Below, piece by piece: positions 48,343 through 58,203 of a stretch of DNA of 64,000 bases (positions are counted from its first letter, which is position 1; each line of letters opens with the position of its first letter). The notes under the pieces were generated by a model. That model had not been told where the DNA came from, made no database searches, and saw only the letters and a list, made by a program, of their open reading frames with translations. Both the position numbers and the translations under genes were made by a program. The stretch comes from Sthenelais limicola (lineage: Eukaryota; Annelida; Polychaeta; Phyllodocida; Sigalionidae): contig OW804096.1 of assembly GCA_942159475.1 (NCBI GenBank), positions 135,529,625 to 135,593,624 of the forward strand, given 5' to 3'.

Positions 48343-50211
48343 ATGATACCTCCATTTCTTTGCGTATTTTTAGGGGTTATTTCCCTAAGTCAAGCCTCTC
48401 CATTATGTCATTTGTGCACATGTAGATCATCAACAGTTACTTGTCGAGGAATTGAGCTAAAGAGAATTATTAGCCTCCCAATACGGTACGATGTCAAAGT
48501 CTTGGATTTACGTCTGTGCTTTATAAATGGAGATGTCACCAATCTCGCAAGAGGATTTCCTAACCTAAGAACAGTAGATTTTCGTCTCACTACAGGATTC
48601 TCACAATGTGAACTGAAGAAAAAAGGAATTAATGTAGGAATTAATTTTCTTACTAACTGTAATGAAAATGCTTCTGAAAAAATGGACAAGACAAATGAAG
48701 AAAAGACGACTATTGATCAGCACCAAGTTAGTATTGACTTTGAAACCACTCAAGAAAATGAACTTTTCGTTTTTACCTTCCAACCGACACAAGAAAATGG
48801 ACTTTCCCTTAATTTTCCCAAGAATGAAGAGACAACCCAAGGACAGATTCTAGACCAACAAAAAGATGGTATGTCCCTTGAACTTTCCACTATTTCCCCT
48901 GGGAATGAACACATAATCCAAGGTGAGATTCAAGAGGAAAGTCATGTTGACGTATCCTTTGAAACTCCCACCATTCTCCCCAAGAATGAAAATCCAACCC
49001 AGGGCAAAATTCATGAACAAGAACAAGAAGTATTTACCCTCGAACCCTCAAGAAAAAATGAACATTCCATTACTTTTCCTGAGGAAGAAGACCCGACCCC
49101 TGGCAAGATCCAAGAGCAAGAACATCTCCCTAATTCCTTCACGAGCGAAAATCCAATTCAAGGTGAAATTTTAGACAGTAAACATGATGAAATCACCTCT
49201 GAAACCACGAAAGTCGATGAAGCACCAACAGATTTTGCTGAGAAAGAAAAGCCAAGCCAAGAAATGACCTATCCTGCAAATAAATTTGACATTCAAGAGG
49301 AGCCCGACTCTTCTGATTTCTTACCTAAAAAAGAAATATTAGTGTTTAAACCCACGAACATTCCTGAATCGAGAGAAAATGAAGGTGAATTAAATGTAGA
49401 CCCCCCCACGGGGTATGATAACGGTAAAACGGATATTGAGCATGAATTGATTCGAAATGGTGTGATTGATGATTATTATTATTCTAAAGACAATGGGCAT
49501 GATAATGAAAATCCTGTGACAGAACAATATAACACCTCTTCTTTTCCAGAACAAAAGCCACCCTTGACAGATTACCCGAAAATTAATATAGATAAGAAAA
49601 TTGAGAAATCTAACCCAGTCATTCGAAATGCTCCTAAGTCTATGACAATTACTGCGGATTTTTCCAAAGGAATATTAACAATAAGTGGTATTACCTGCGG
49701 TGCAAGTGCACTTTTCATGATTTTATGTCTTGCATTGTGTTTTGTTATTCCAAGGGAAAAGGCTCTTCAATTGTTTAAAGTACTTGGTCTTTCAAATGAG
49801 TGTATTAGGAAAATTAATCCCAATATAACAGACATTGAAATGTTGGATTTTACTCCTTCTATCTACTCAACCCCAAATTCAGAAGCCAAAGAATCTAAGA
49901 TTTTTCAAAAAGAAGAGGTGTCAGTTATCGATGAAGAAGAAAAAGAAGAAATAACTAAAACTCCTGAATGCCCAGAACCAACCCAACCTAGAAATTCATC
50001 AAACACCCCACTAAGGAAAGCTCCACCCATTCCCCCGCGTGTAATTATTCCACCAAACAAACCTTCCACCTCCAAAGAAAAGAAAAAAAACCCACCAATT
50101 CCTGAACGAAAAGACAAAAAAAAGAAAAAAGAACAAAAGGTCACCTTCTCTGTAAATTCACCCAGAAGAAGCACACGTGCAAAGAGGCCACCTACTCGCT
50201 ATCCTGACTAG
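48343..50211 (+). CDS. Large type-I membrane protein with LRRNT-like ectodomain and Pro-rich tail
   Basis: 622 codons, intronless. Signal peptide MIPPFLCVFLGVISLSQAS; Cys cluster CHLCTCRSSTVTCRG; LRR-like LDLRLCFINGDVTNLARGFP and NLRTVDFR, aligning with the 47145 protein. Residues about 120-330 hold about six imperfect 30-residue acidic repeats around TQGQI/IQGEI/TPGKI. A transmembrane segment is near residues 443-468 (ISGITCGASALFMILCLALC). The cytoplasmic tail (about 150 residues) has PPIPPRVIIPPNKP and PPIPERK, possible SH3-binding sites, an acidic run and a Lys-rich end. No stop or frameshift. Codon use is AT-rich like the neighbourhood. A surface signalling molecule is likely; ligand unknown. 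Confidence 0.75.
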   Translation: MIPPFLCVFLGVISLSQASPLCHLCTCRSSTVTCRGIELKRIISLPIRYDVKVLDLRLCFINGDVTNLARGFPNLRTVDFRLTTGFSQCELKKKGINVGINFLTNCNENASEKMDKTNEEKTTIDQHQVSIDFETTQENELFVFTFQPTQENGLSLNFPKNEETTQGQILDQQKDGMSLELSTISPGNEHIIQGEIQEESHVDVSFETPTILPKNENPTQGKIHEQEQEVFTLEPSRKNEHSITFPEEEDPTPGKIQEQEHLPNSFTSENPIQGEILDSKHDEITSETTKVDEAPTDFAEKEKPSQEMTYPANKFDIQEEPDSSDFLPKKEILVFKPTNIPESRENEGELNVDPPTGYDNGKTDIEHELIRNGVIDDYYYSKDNGHDNENPVTEQYNTSSFPEQKPPLTDYPKINIDKKIEKSNPVIRNAPKSMTITADFSKGILTISGITCGASALFMILCLALCFVIPREKALQLFKVLGLSNECIRKINPNITDIEMLDFTPSIYSTPNSEAKESKIFQKEEVSVIDEEEKEEITKTPECPEPTQPRNSSNTPLRKAPPIPPRVIIPPNKPSTSKEKKKNPPIPERKDKKKKKEQKVTFSVNSPRRSTRAKRPPTRYPD

Positions 50212-51700
50212 ACAGACATTTATTACCCTTTCAAAAGATATGGTATGTTGAAATTAATGTGAAACCATAGCAGGTGCTACTGTAATCTTTATTGTTAGAA
50301 GACCTAATATCTTTGAGAGCCATTGTTCCCACATATTATATACATATTTATGGATGTATAAATTTGTGAGAAGCATTCATTGTAACAAGTCTTGGTTTCA
50401 AGTTGGGAAAATGTCTAGGTGAGTTTATTTATTCAAAAGAGAAACTATTATTTCAGAAGTATAAAGAAAATTTATATTTTAATGGAACTTTTTAATGCTA
50501 AGGAAGCTATGTATTGTGAACTACTATTTCAGTGAACGATCTCCTTCAGAACAACGATTATTTCAAAGAAATGAAATGTTCAAGGCAGAAATATTATACA
50601 TTTCGTCAATTCTTGAAATGCCAGGAGATTCCCTCTCGTATCGGGTAAATATAAGATGAATTATTAATTTTTATCATTCTTAAACGATAATTCTTAGTAA
50701 GGGTAAATCTCTAGATAAGGAAAATATTCTGATCATTTGATATTACAACATTCCACTAAATATTGTATTATCGTAACAACTATATAAGAAATGGTCATGT
50801 TTCCACGTGTCTTATGAGGAAATTATGATATGCTCATCCATTCCAGTTCTTTCATTCCATTCATTTGTATTGATATTATTCAAGTGGTCTAAGGGAAACG
50901 AGGTAAATAAAATATGAGAAGAGGGTTTATTATGTTCCATTAAGGAGAAATTCCCATGTCTATGTTAACCTTCTCATTAAAACAGAGTAAAATTTCTCAT
51001 CAATCTTTCAATATTGGTTACTCATGGTTCTCGTGTCTAGCATAGGGTAAGGAGGTTACGCACGGTTCTCGTGTCTAGTATAGGGTAAGGAAAATAGTCA
51101 TAGTTCTTAATTGAGTCTAGAAAACGCGTTGAAATAAATCTAATATGTGGTTTAAGTCCATTGCACCGGTAGGTGCTTCCCCCTAGTGGGGAATTGCTAA
51201 GATGTAGAAATAGATGATCTCGAAGCACACTGTTCAGTGCTTCCCTCTAGTGAGGGATAAATGTATTGCCTTTTGCATAGCATAGAAAGAACGAAACTTG
51301 AGATATACCTTCCAATAGTCTTTGTTATTATTGTTTAGTAGTGTTGTTAGAAAGCATTTCATAGTTATATTGAAAATAGTAAATATATATTACTTAAAAT
51401 GCATGTGATAGATAAACCAAGGGATTTATGTCCTGATTATGTAACAAGACTAAGTATCGGTCTTGTTTTAAAAATATATATCTTTATGTGAAAGATATAC
51501 GATAGTAAATATATATATATATACTCTTTATGTGCATTTATATTTTATATACTCTTGAAATTTAACTCTCTTTGTTAATGTACATATTGTTGTGGTTATA
51601 AAAATGCAATAGTTACTTGAACATTCTCTTATTTCTTAGAAATAAACAGTCACAAATATAAATATACGTGTGCTTATTCCTGATTTTAATTTCGGTAAGC
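50212..51700. other. No long gene; short direct repeats
   Basis: Direct repeat ggttctcgtgtctagcatag / ggttctcgtgtctagtatag at 51026 and 51064; a second pair (gtgcttccccctagtgggga / gtgcttccctctagtgaggg) at 51173 and 51237. A TA microsatellite lies at 51510-51525. Could include 3' UTR of the 48343 gene. Confidence 0.5.
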
Positions 51701-51711
51701 TTATATTGCAG

Positions 51712-51849
51712 ATGAATGAGGCCTATTTAAATCTCATCATTAGGAAGTGGACCAAGAATATGTTTAAATTAAACTGTGCCCTTCGAAAAAAGAAAGCAAA
51801 GGAAAAAGGAATGGTCTATGAGCTTGAGTCTTCAAGTGAAAGTGAATAA
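51712..51849 (+). CDS. Small basic protein or terminal exon
   Basis: 45 codons from an ATG that directly follows a good acceptor (cttatattgcag), reading NLIIRKWTKNMFKLNCALRK, KKAKEKGMVYELESSSESE, then TAA and AATAAA at 51862. The Lys/Arg-rich centre and acidic Ser end suggest a nuclear or nucleic-acid-associated tail. Convergent with the gene ending at 51956. Upstream exon not found, so it may be part of a longer spliced gene. Unknown family. Confidence 0.4.
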   Translation: MNEAYLNLIIRKWTKNMFKLNCALRKKKAKEKGMVYELESSSESE

Positions 51850-51955
51850 ATACTGTTCACCAATAAAATAAATAATGAATAAACACCATTTTTCAAATCT
51901 TTTCTTTATTTCAAGAGAAATACGATCAAGGAAAATCTTCAAATGTAACATCAGT

Positions 51956-52994
51956 TTACATTGTATCCAAAATTCTGAATTCTTGCTCAAAACTGAAAGA
52001 TTTAAAGTCGACGTTTTCAATTTTCTTGTTTCTCATGACCTCTCCTATGAGGCTTTTTGGAATTGCCTCGGGAACCTTGTAGTGAGTGGCCATCTCTTCC
52101 GCACACTCAATAAGCCTTAGGTTGGATATCCTCAAGTCGCCCCTATGAAGTGTGGCCGCATTGAACATGGGTTCACTTGAATGGGATTGGATGGGTCCTT
52201 CTTGACCCGTGGCAGCTACTGCAAGTCGGGAGCATTCAGAAAATAGGAGGTAGTAGAACGTCTTAAGGACAATTTCCAGCATGGAAATCGTGTTCTTCGA
52301 TTCACATTCATAGTCTATATATGCCCCCATTTTTTCAGTGCGTTACAGAGCTCCCACCCCCTGAGCACGACAAGTTTGAAACGTCAAAAATGACGTCTCC
52401 GATGACTCCAGAGTTTCCTCTCCTAGCTTAATGTGCCATCTGAAAGACTCCGTTTTATGTGGCCTGTTTTTCTTCTTGTCGCTTTCATCGTCATCATTGT
52501 CCATTCGTTTTCTTTTTAGAGGGCTTGAATCAATTCGTCCTCCAACTTCCCTCTCCAGTGTTATCAATTCTTCAAAACTGAGATTAAAACAATCTCTCCT
52601 AAAAAGAACATATTTATTATATATAAATGATATAAGGTAAATATGTGAAAAAGAGAAAATAGAAATATTAAAAATGTTTAGTATAGTAACTTATTATTAA
52701 CAAAATCAGAATAAGCAATAAAATTACATACGAAATCCTCTGAGAAGTTTTGTCTGAGTGGACAAAACAGACAAACTCTGTGTCGTAGTAGATATCCATC
52801 TCTATGGACCACCCATCATCAAGAGACAAGACCGAACCATTTTTTAGCTGATCTTTGTCCTCAAATGCTCTCTTCAAGATGTTAATATGAGTTGAAACAT
52901 ATCTCACGTAATCTTCCTTTTTCCGAATCAATGTTAACTTTCCGGCTCTTTTAAACTCCACACTTAAATTGTCAGAAATTTTAGTTGGAGCCAT
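51956..52994 (-). pseudogene. E1 'core' gene, two exons, one in-frame stop
   Basis: Exon 1 runs 52994-52732 (ATG, then donor TTTC/gtatgt), intron 154 bp, exon 2 52577-51956 (acceptor tttaatctcag); splicing keeps frame (2+1 bases). The joined frame would be 294 codons but a TAA lies at 52343-52345, followed in the same frame by MGAYIDYECESKN to the end. It aligns along its length with the gene at 54062-55143: KNGSVLSLDDGWSIEM versus TSELVECQNGWTAV; FLTFQTC versus FLMRKNC; IGEVMRNKKIENVDFKSFSF versus VENMLKRRWAEIVDMDYFSE. A basic, acidic patch (KRKRMDNDDDESDKKK) sits in the middle. I do not recognise the family. The stop makes it probably inactive, unless recoded. Confidence 0.6.
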
Positions 52995-53284
52995 TATTAC
53001 AGTCAAAAAGAGTTCTAATAGAGGCTAGTGATATAAGGAAAGTGAGTAAAGAAGTAAAATTCCCTCTCAATTTATACGAAAAGAGTGGAGATGCCAATCT
53101 CCATTGAAACTAATTCATAATCAAACAAATGATTTAATTCCTGATTAATATCAAATGATTCATGACTTAGATAATTAACAGCTGTGTATAAGAGTATATA
53201 AACTTATAGTTCCCACAAAGATTATCTCTTTCTCTCTCATTGGTGTATTATTATTAACTATCTTTAATCACATAGGAAGGGATA

Positions 53285-53605
53285 TGTGATACGTAATAAT
53301 CTCATAAAAGGGATAAGTGATACGTAATAATCACATCTACTTGTCTGAGCTTGTCTAAAGGAAATGACGTCATGAGAATAGGCATGTGTAATGAGGCGCA
53401 TGGTAATCAATACTACACGTCTGAGCATGCACACAGGAAGTGACGTCATGTGAATAAGCATGTGTTGTGTGTTATCAAAACTAGCCGTGACACTTGGGGT
53501 GAATAAATACCTCTCTACTACTCTTGTTCTTACAATAAAGACTTATGTCACACAGATCTTGTGCCTGAGAAGGCCTTGTGACGAATACTAGAAGCATAAT
53601 ACACA
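53285..53605 (+). promoter_or_regulatory. LTR-like or promoter block with two CRE sites
   Basis: Starts tgtgatacgtaataatc and ends ataatacaca (TG...CA). It has tandem subrepeats with two perfect TGACGTCA palindromes (53365-53372, 53441-53448), a TATA-like gaataaatacc (53501) and AATAAA (53534). The order TATA, polyadenylation signal, terminal CA, plus a purine run aggaaggga just upstream (about 53275), fits a solo or 3' LTR; the last 80 bp recur at 42163-42246. A stand-alone promoter/enhancer is the alternative. Confidence 0.5.
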
Positions 53606-54061
53606 GACTTGTGACTCATTTTTCTTCAATACATCACTAATTTGTAAAATTGGTCGTTATATCAAATGTACAATAGTAGTAGTGAAAGGCCCACACAGGT
53701 GACCTTTAGGAGTAATCCAAGATGGCCGCCAAGCCCTAGCCCCTCCCCTAGCCCCTTGCTCGCTCTGTGGTCGAAGTCCAAGATGGCTGCCAAGCCCCTA
53801 GCCCCCCTAGCTTGTTATAATATCAGTGAATCATTATTTGGTTGTATTAGCCCCATTTACTTGATTTCTTGTACATTGTATTACATTAGCCGCATTTACA
53901 TTGATCATCTACATGTAATTTTGACATTATTATTATTATTATTATTAGATCCAAATCATTATTTGGTTGTACATTTTTTTACGCGCCAGTCTCACAAAAT
54001 CACTTCAATAAAAGTGCTGGTACTTATATAACCGTAATTGTCAATTGTTCATTGTCTTTTT

Positions 54062-55143
54062 TCACGCAAGCATTTTAATTTCCTCGGGAATGGAAAGTTC
54101 ACTGAAATAGTCCATATCAACAATTTCAGCCCATCTCCTTTTAAGCATGTTCTCCACCGCAGTCGTAATCTCAGGTCCTTCCCTCAAGTCATAGTACTCA
54201 GCCATTCTTCCCACAACATCCATCAACTCACCCGAGTCAATGGAAAAATAGGCAGCGCATACGTCCAGTTTCACACTGTACCCGAAAATATCCCAATGCA
54301 ACCCCCTTCGTGTGCGAGCTGTGCCTCTGCGGCTTGAATGCAACCTGTGCAATTAATTGGGCGTATCTCATCGTAGCATTTCTTTAAAACAATGCCATAC
54401 ATTGTTTCGGCCAACTCCTCGTAATTCGGGCAAGGCACCTTCTCGCTCTTAATCTCCACATGAACGTCAGGGCAGTAAGCGATTACTCCGGCTGTAAATT
54501 CCTCAGAGGATTTCACACAGTTCTTCCTCATCAGAAATTTGCTTTCATTCTCAGAAACAACCCTATCGCCATTATAGCCAGTCCATGTAAATAGCTCGAT
54601 CGTTTTCACAGGTAACTTGGCTTTCTTTGAGCTGCAAACATTCAAGTTGGCGACACTACTACTGCGTTTGCCGCTGGTGCTGCTGGTGCTGCTTGTGCTG
54701 CTGGTGCTGCTGTTGTTAGATTTGCACCAGGTTGCAAAAGCCGGCAGTGAGGCAATAAGCTCATTTGACTCTTCCAATGTAAAGTTAAACCACGACCAGG
54801 GGTAATATCCACTTCCCTCTTCATTCCTTGTGCTAATGGTAATATAGGCACGATCGTTAAACTGTTTGCATACAGCCGTCCAGCCATTCTGGCACTCTAC
54901 AAGCTCACTGGTAATCCCCTTTTTCATAGCTCCAGCAATAAGCTCAAGAGCTGACAAACTCATAAAGAGATGTCGCACAACACCGTCCGTTCTAGTCCTG
55001 GAAAGTTTCACAGATTTCACACTCTGTTTAGCGATACTGACTTTGTCGCTAAGCACAAGCGAGAAGGCGGAGCTGGTGGCAGCAGAGTGGCCAGCGGAGC
55101 TGGTAGGGGAGCGAAAATAAAGGTATCCATGTTGTCTCTTCAA
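54062..55143 (-). pseudogene. E2 'core' gene with one frameshift
   Basis: An open frame of about 285 codons on minus (start unclear: only a TTG at 55143; the first in-frame ATG is near 54962, MSLSALELIAGAM) shifts by one base near 54285, in a G run (gaagggggttgc), and continues in the other frame to a stop at 54062. Shared blocks with the E1 core gene lie in order: NGWTAVCKQFNDRAYIT, FTLEESNELIASLP, FLMRKNC, DVHVEIKSEK, and VENMLKRRWAEI. A CxxC-x-AQ-x-H motif (INCTGCIQAAEAQLAHEGG) may bind zinc. A Ser/Thr linker (NNSSTSSTSST) divides it. Family unknown. The frameshift could be mutation, an assembly error in the homopolymer, or recoding. Confidence 0.6.
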
Positions 55144-55271
55144 AGTCTGGCTAACAAGTGATAACTACACCAAATAACCACACATACTTATAGCTCTGCC
55201 AGGAGATCAGTTCAGCTTATCATGATTAATCCAGCCTTCAGAGCGCGACTCAGTCTGTTTTATCCAGGCTC

Positions 55272-55697
55272 TCAGTAGCTGCTCACTGCTTGAAGAGTCA
55301 GTTTCTGCTCTCTCATGCGATCTTCTATAGTCTTAATCTGACTATATCTTAAACCCAATGTCATCCCCAAACGACGCCAACATTCAGCAATCATAGTCGA
55401 CAGCCTTTCTAAAATGGCAAATTCTAAAGTTCGGTCTGCTCTCGTAAATTCTTGCTCCAGCATTTCACTCAAGTCCATGCGCTCGCAATCACGTAAAGCA
55501 CGGTAAAGCTGACAGTAGCCTTCAAAATCAGACCCACTCAAAGCGCTTTTCCACTCCAGTAACATAAGCAACGGACTCTCTGTAAAAAATCTAAAAAATC
55601 CGCTGCAACAATGCAGTCGAGGGGCTAGCAACATCCAATCTCGGTCCAATTGCCTAAACACCTTCTCAAACTTGGTTGCAATAGCAGGGTTGCTCAT
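55272..55697 (-). CDS. Tandem death-domain-like protein
   Basis: 141 codons with two death-fold-like blocks: residues about 13-75 (FRQLDRDWMLLAPRL, PLLMLLEWKSAL, LYRALRDCERMDLSEMLE) and 90-135 (LERLSTMIAECWRRLGMTLG, LRYSQIKTIE). The 'L-W-LA-L' core with a Trp in helix 1 and the 'LL-W...L-aL...R-D' end are the pattern of death domains, which mediate signalling complexes in apoptosis and innate immunity through homotypic contacts. The second domain ends early. The start (ATG at 55697) overlaps the end of the next upstream frame by 32 bases. As a stand-alone small adaptor, it could work as an inhibitor or decoy of host death-domain assemblies (inference). Search with profile models would settle the domain call. 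Confidence 0.6.
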   Translation of the reverse strand: MSNPAIATKFEKVFRQLDRDWMLLAPRLHCCSGFFRFFTESPLLMLLEWKSALSGSDFEGYCQLYRALRDCERMDLSEMLEQEFTRADRTLEFAILERLSTMIAECWRRLGMTLGLRYSQIKTIEDRMREQKLTLQAVSSY

Positions 55698-56352
55698 TTT
55701 TTTTTCTTACAATATCTGAACCACTAAACACATGCTCAACTCCTAAAATGTTGCAACAACTCGTAGTGTCAGGCAAACTTCTAGGAATGTTTGCTCCACA
55801 CAAACATTTCAGCCAGTTCTTCTTCTTTTTGCTCTTGAGCCAGTCCACATACGATAATCCAATGGAGAAAAAGTTGTTCTCTAAATACACCGCCAGGGAT
55901 GTGTGAGCGCACTGAAGTCCTGTCTGGTCGAAATACGGCAAGACGCTCAATCTCAGATGGGACGATGCATAAAGTCGCTTGTCTTTTTTCAAATAGAAAA
56001 ATCCCCTATAAACAACTTCCTCAAAGGAAAATTCCATACATTCAAAAATAACACCTCCTGGTATTAATTCTCCTCGGCTGGCTCTGATCAAACGTTCTTC
56101 GAATTGATGCACTAAATGTCTGGTTACTGCATTTCTCCCCTTTTTCGGAAATGCCTGCTTGTAAAGTAAACTAACACACAGATACAGCGAAGGAAAGTAC
56201 CATCCAGTTCCCTCAGGTAGGCGGTCAACCTCATCCCCGTTTAAAGAGGATAAATACAGCGGTAATCCACTCTTCTCTAGGTTATGTAAAAAGCTGTCGC
56301 TGCTAACTTTTTTACCAAACGTTATCCGTCGAGGGTCTGCTACACGGCCCAT
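55666..56352 (-). CDS. Unknown protein, Cys-rich C-terminus
   Basis: 228 codons, ATG at 56352, soluble, no signal peptide. Features: GTGWYFPSLYLCVSLLYKQA, FEERLIRASRGELIPGG, FSFEEVVYRGFFYLKKD, and a C-terminal Cys group (CLCGANIPRS, DTTSCC, CYC). It overlaps the previous gene's stop by sharing ATGGGCCGTGTAG and overlaps the death-domain gene at its end. I do not recognise the family. Conserved aromatic spacing suggests a folded domain. Confidence 0.6.
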   Translation of the reverse strand: MGRVADPRRITFGKKVSSDSFLHNLEKSGLPLYLSSLNGDEVDRLPEGTGWYFPSLYLCVSLLYKQAFPKKGRNAVTRHLVHQFEERLIRASRGELIPGGVIFECMEFSFEEVVYRGFFYLKKDKRLYASSHLRLSVLPYFDQTGLQCAHTSLAVYLENNFFSIGLSYVDWLKSKKKKNWLKCLCGANIPRSLPDTTSCCNILGVEHVFSGSDIVRKKNEQPCYCNQV

Positions 56353-56998
56353 ATTAACATTAGATCCAGATCAAAACCGTCCAATTCCCATTGTATTAGT
56401 TTCCTTCGTGCGTTTGATTGTGGTGGTGGTGGTGGAGGCGGTGGTGTTCCTCCTCTCCAGAGCCTGGGGCCTGGTAGTACTGCCATCGTACTGGCATACA
56501 AGACAGCTACACTGAAAGTAAAAAAAACATTTTTTCAAATGATCCTATTTCCACCAACCAAAATTTTCACAAATCACATTTTGTGAGTCATATTTTATTT
56601 ATAGGCCTACATCACTTAAGCTGTAAGCAAAGCTTACTTATTCATGAATCAATTCATAATAATGTAATAAAATATTCATAATAATATTCATAATAATATT
56701 CATAATATTATAATAATAATTCAACTTACACTGAGGAAAAACAGACGTAACAGAAGACTTCACTACCTCTTGCGCAATGCGCGTCACTTCCAGTCTATTC
56801 GCCAAGAACCTCATCCGAAAGACAGTAGCCCTTGTCGTGGGGCAAAAGATTATCCCTGTCCAGACAGGGCAGGGGGCCATACTAGAGTAGTAAATACGCA
56901 CACCTTCCACCCAAACTTCTATCAGTACTTCTACTGGGTCTACTACTGACACATACTCGCACCTTAGGCGCCAGCCATCAAGGGTTTCAATATCCATT
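56340..56998 (-). CDS. Spliced proline-rich protein, first gene of the cluster
   Basis: Exon A 56998-56730 (acceptor tatattttgcag; ATG at 56997; donor CAGT/gtaagt) and exon B 56506-56340, using the second of two nearby acceptors (tttcag and, 5 bases later, gtgtag). Together about 144 codons: MDIETLDGWRLRCEYVSV at the start, VEGVRIYYSSMAPC, then a run of eight Pro and the end WELDGFDLDLMLIWAV. The first acceptor would give an early TAG, so alternative splicing between a short and a long form is possible. The stop (TAG at 56340-56342) overlaps the next gene's ATG. A non-coding first exon at 57293-57400 is likely. Family unknown. Confidence 0.45.
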
Positions 56999-57292
56999 CT
57001 GCAAAATATAACATTATGCTGATAACATTATGTGTGATCAAAGTTAACCTCATGCCCCATTGATACATACACACAACCACCACCCTACCCACGGGCAGCA
57101 CCCTCCTTGCTTGCTCCCCTCCTTCGCTTACGTGCTCGGAAACTTTAGAATCAAATTCACTCGATTTCAAAATTTCACATCGATTCTACAACCCTACACA
57201 CCAGTAAAACAGTTCTTACAGGTTTCTTTACATGCTATACATCACATACTAACGTAATAACCATAAATCAAGCAATATAAACCAATACTTAC

Positions 57293-57400
57293 TCGGTAAT
57301 CGTTGAAAATTAATCAATCCCTTGAAAGCGTCAATCTCTTGTTTTCAAAATCTCTCGGCAAAATGGCGGCTTCGTAGAAAACTCGGGTTACATCGGAAAA
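57293..57400 (-). promoter_or_regulatory. Likely leader exon and promoter with a YY1-like motif
   Basis: A donor (CCGA/gtaagtattgg) at 57293 ends a non-coding stretch with AAAATGGCGGC at 57360-57370, an exact YY1-type core (AANATGGCGGC). Leader position and the nearest downstream acceptor at 56999 fit one promoter serving the gene set. The TIRs carry similar ccaagatggc motifs. No TATA box is evident. Confidence 0.45.
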
Positions 57401-58025
57401 CATAACCCTCCCATTCATTCTTTCATTCCAGTTCATTCCAGTCACTCAATCAACCTTAGCGACCGGGGCTGCCTCTTCTTAACCTCTGACCCCTTGCTCG
57501 ACGCTCGATCTCAGACCGAGCCCGGCGCCGGGGCAATGCTCTGACAACTGATAAGCCACCAACACATGCAAAACTCGTATATGAATAAAGTTAAATGAAA
57601 CACCTGCTGGACCTCCAGCAATGTCCCCATATTTCAAGAAAAAAAACCCAACTATATTCTATATTCATCACAAACATATAAAACATGTAGATCCCTCAAG
57701 ATTCCTACATGATTCCCCATGTGATCCCTCTTCACAATTCCACCGCTCAGCTAGTAGTATATCAAAATTGGGGAACACGCACAATTTCGCTCTTTTACGC
57801 ACGCCCATGTCTCTCGTTCCTCAAGCGCTCCTCCAACTCTCAAACTCCAACTCTCCCCATTCCACCATTCCACCATTCCACAACTCTCCCCATTCCACCA
57901 TTATATTAATAAAGCACACAACTCCAACTCTCGAACTCTCCCCAACCATTATATCAATAAAGCACACAACTCCAACTCTCTCCCCCCCCCTTTGCCACCA
58001 TCCACAGAGGGGGCGGTGGTGCTAC

Positions 58026-58095
58026 ACCACCACCACCACCACCTCATCCAGGGGGGCAGTGGTGCTGGTACACACCACCACCACCACCACCACCA
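58026..58095. repeat. ACC trinucleotide repeats
   Basis: Two runs of accacc (58026-58044, 58072-58093). Frames over them (poly-His or poly-Trp) are artefacts. Confidence 0.9.
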
Positions 58096-58203
58096 GTCAT
58101 CGCTTCGAGATAAACCAACCAAGCTCAAGGGCTTCGAGATAGGGCTTCGAAATAACAAGCTAGGGGGGCTAGGGGCTTGGCAGCCATCTTGGACTTCGAC
58201 CAC

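Larger units (their letters stand above)
53767..58203. mobile_element. Inner nested element, 4.4 kb, carrying the gene set
   Basis: The left TIR (53767-53818, gtggtcgaagtccaagatgg then ctgccaagcccctagccc) is an exact 52-bp inverse of 58152-58203. It splits the left TIR of the outer element: cttgctcgctct precedes it and agcccgatgtgca follows, whereas the outer right TIR reads gctcgctctcccgatgtgca in one piece. No target duplication is obvious. It carries the four minus-strand genes below. Both TIR types share ccaagatggc-(c/t)-gccaagccc, so the elements are likely related. Confidence 0.85.

Noticed and set aside
53767..58203. Calling the inner element a parvovirus-like insertion
   Set aside because: Size, inverted ends and overlapping frames are suggestive, but no replicase/helicase or capsid gene is visible.
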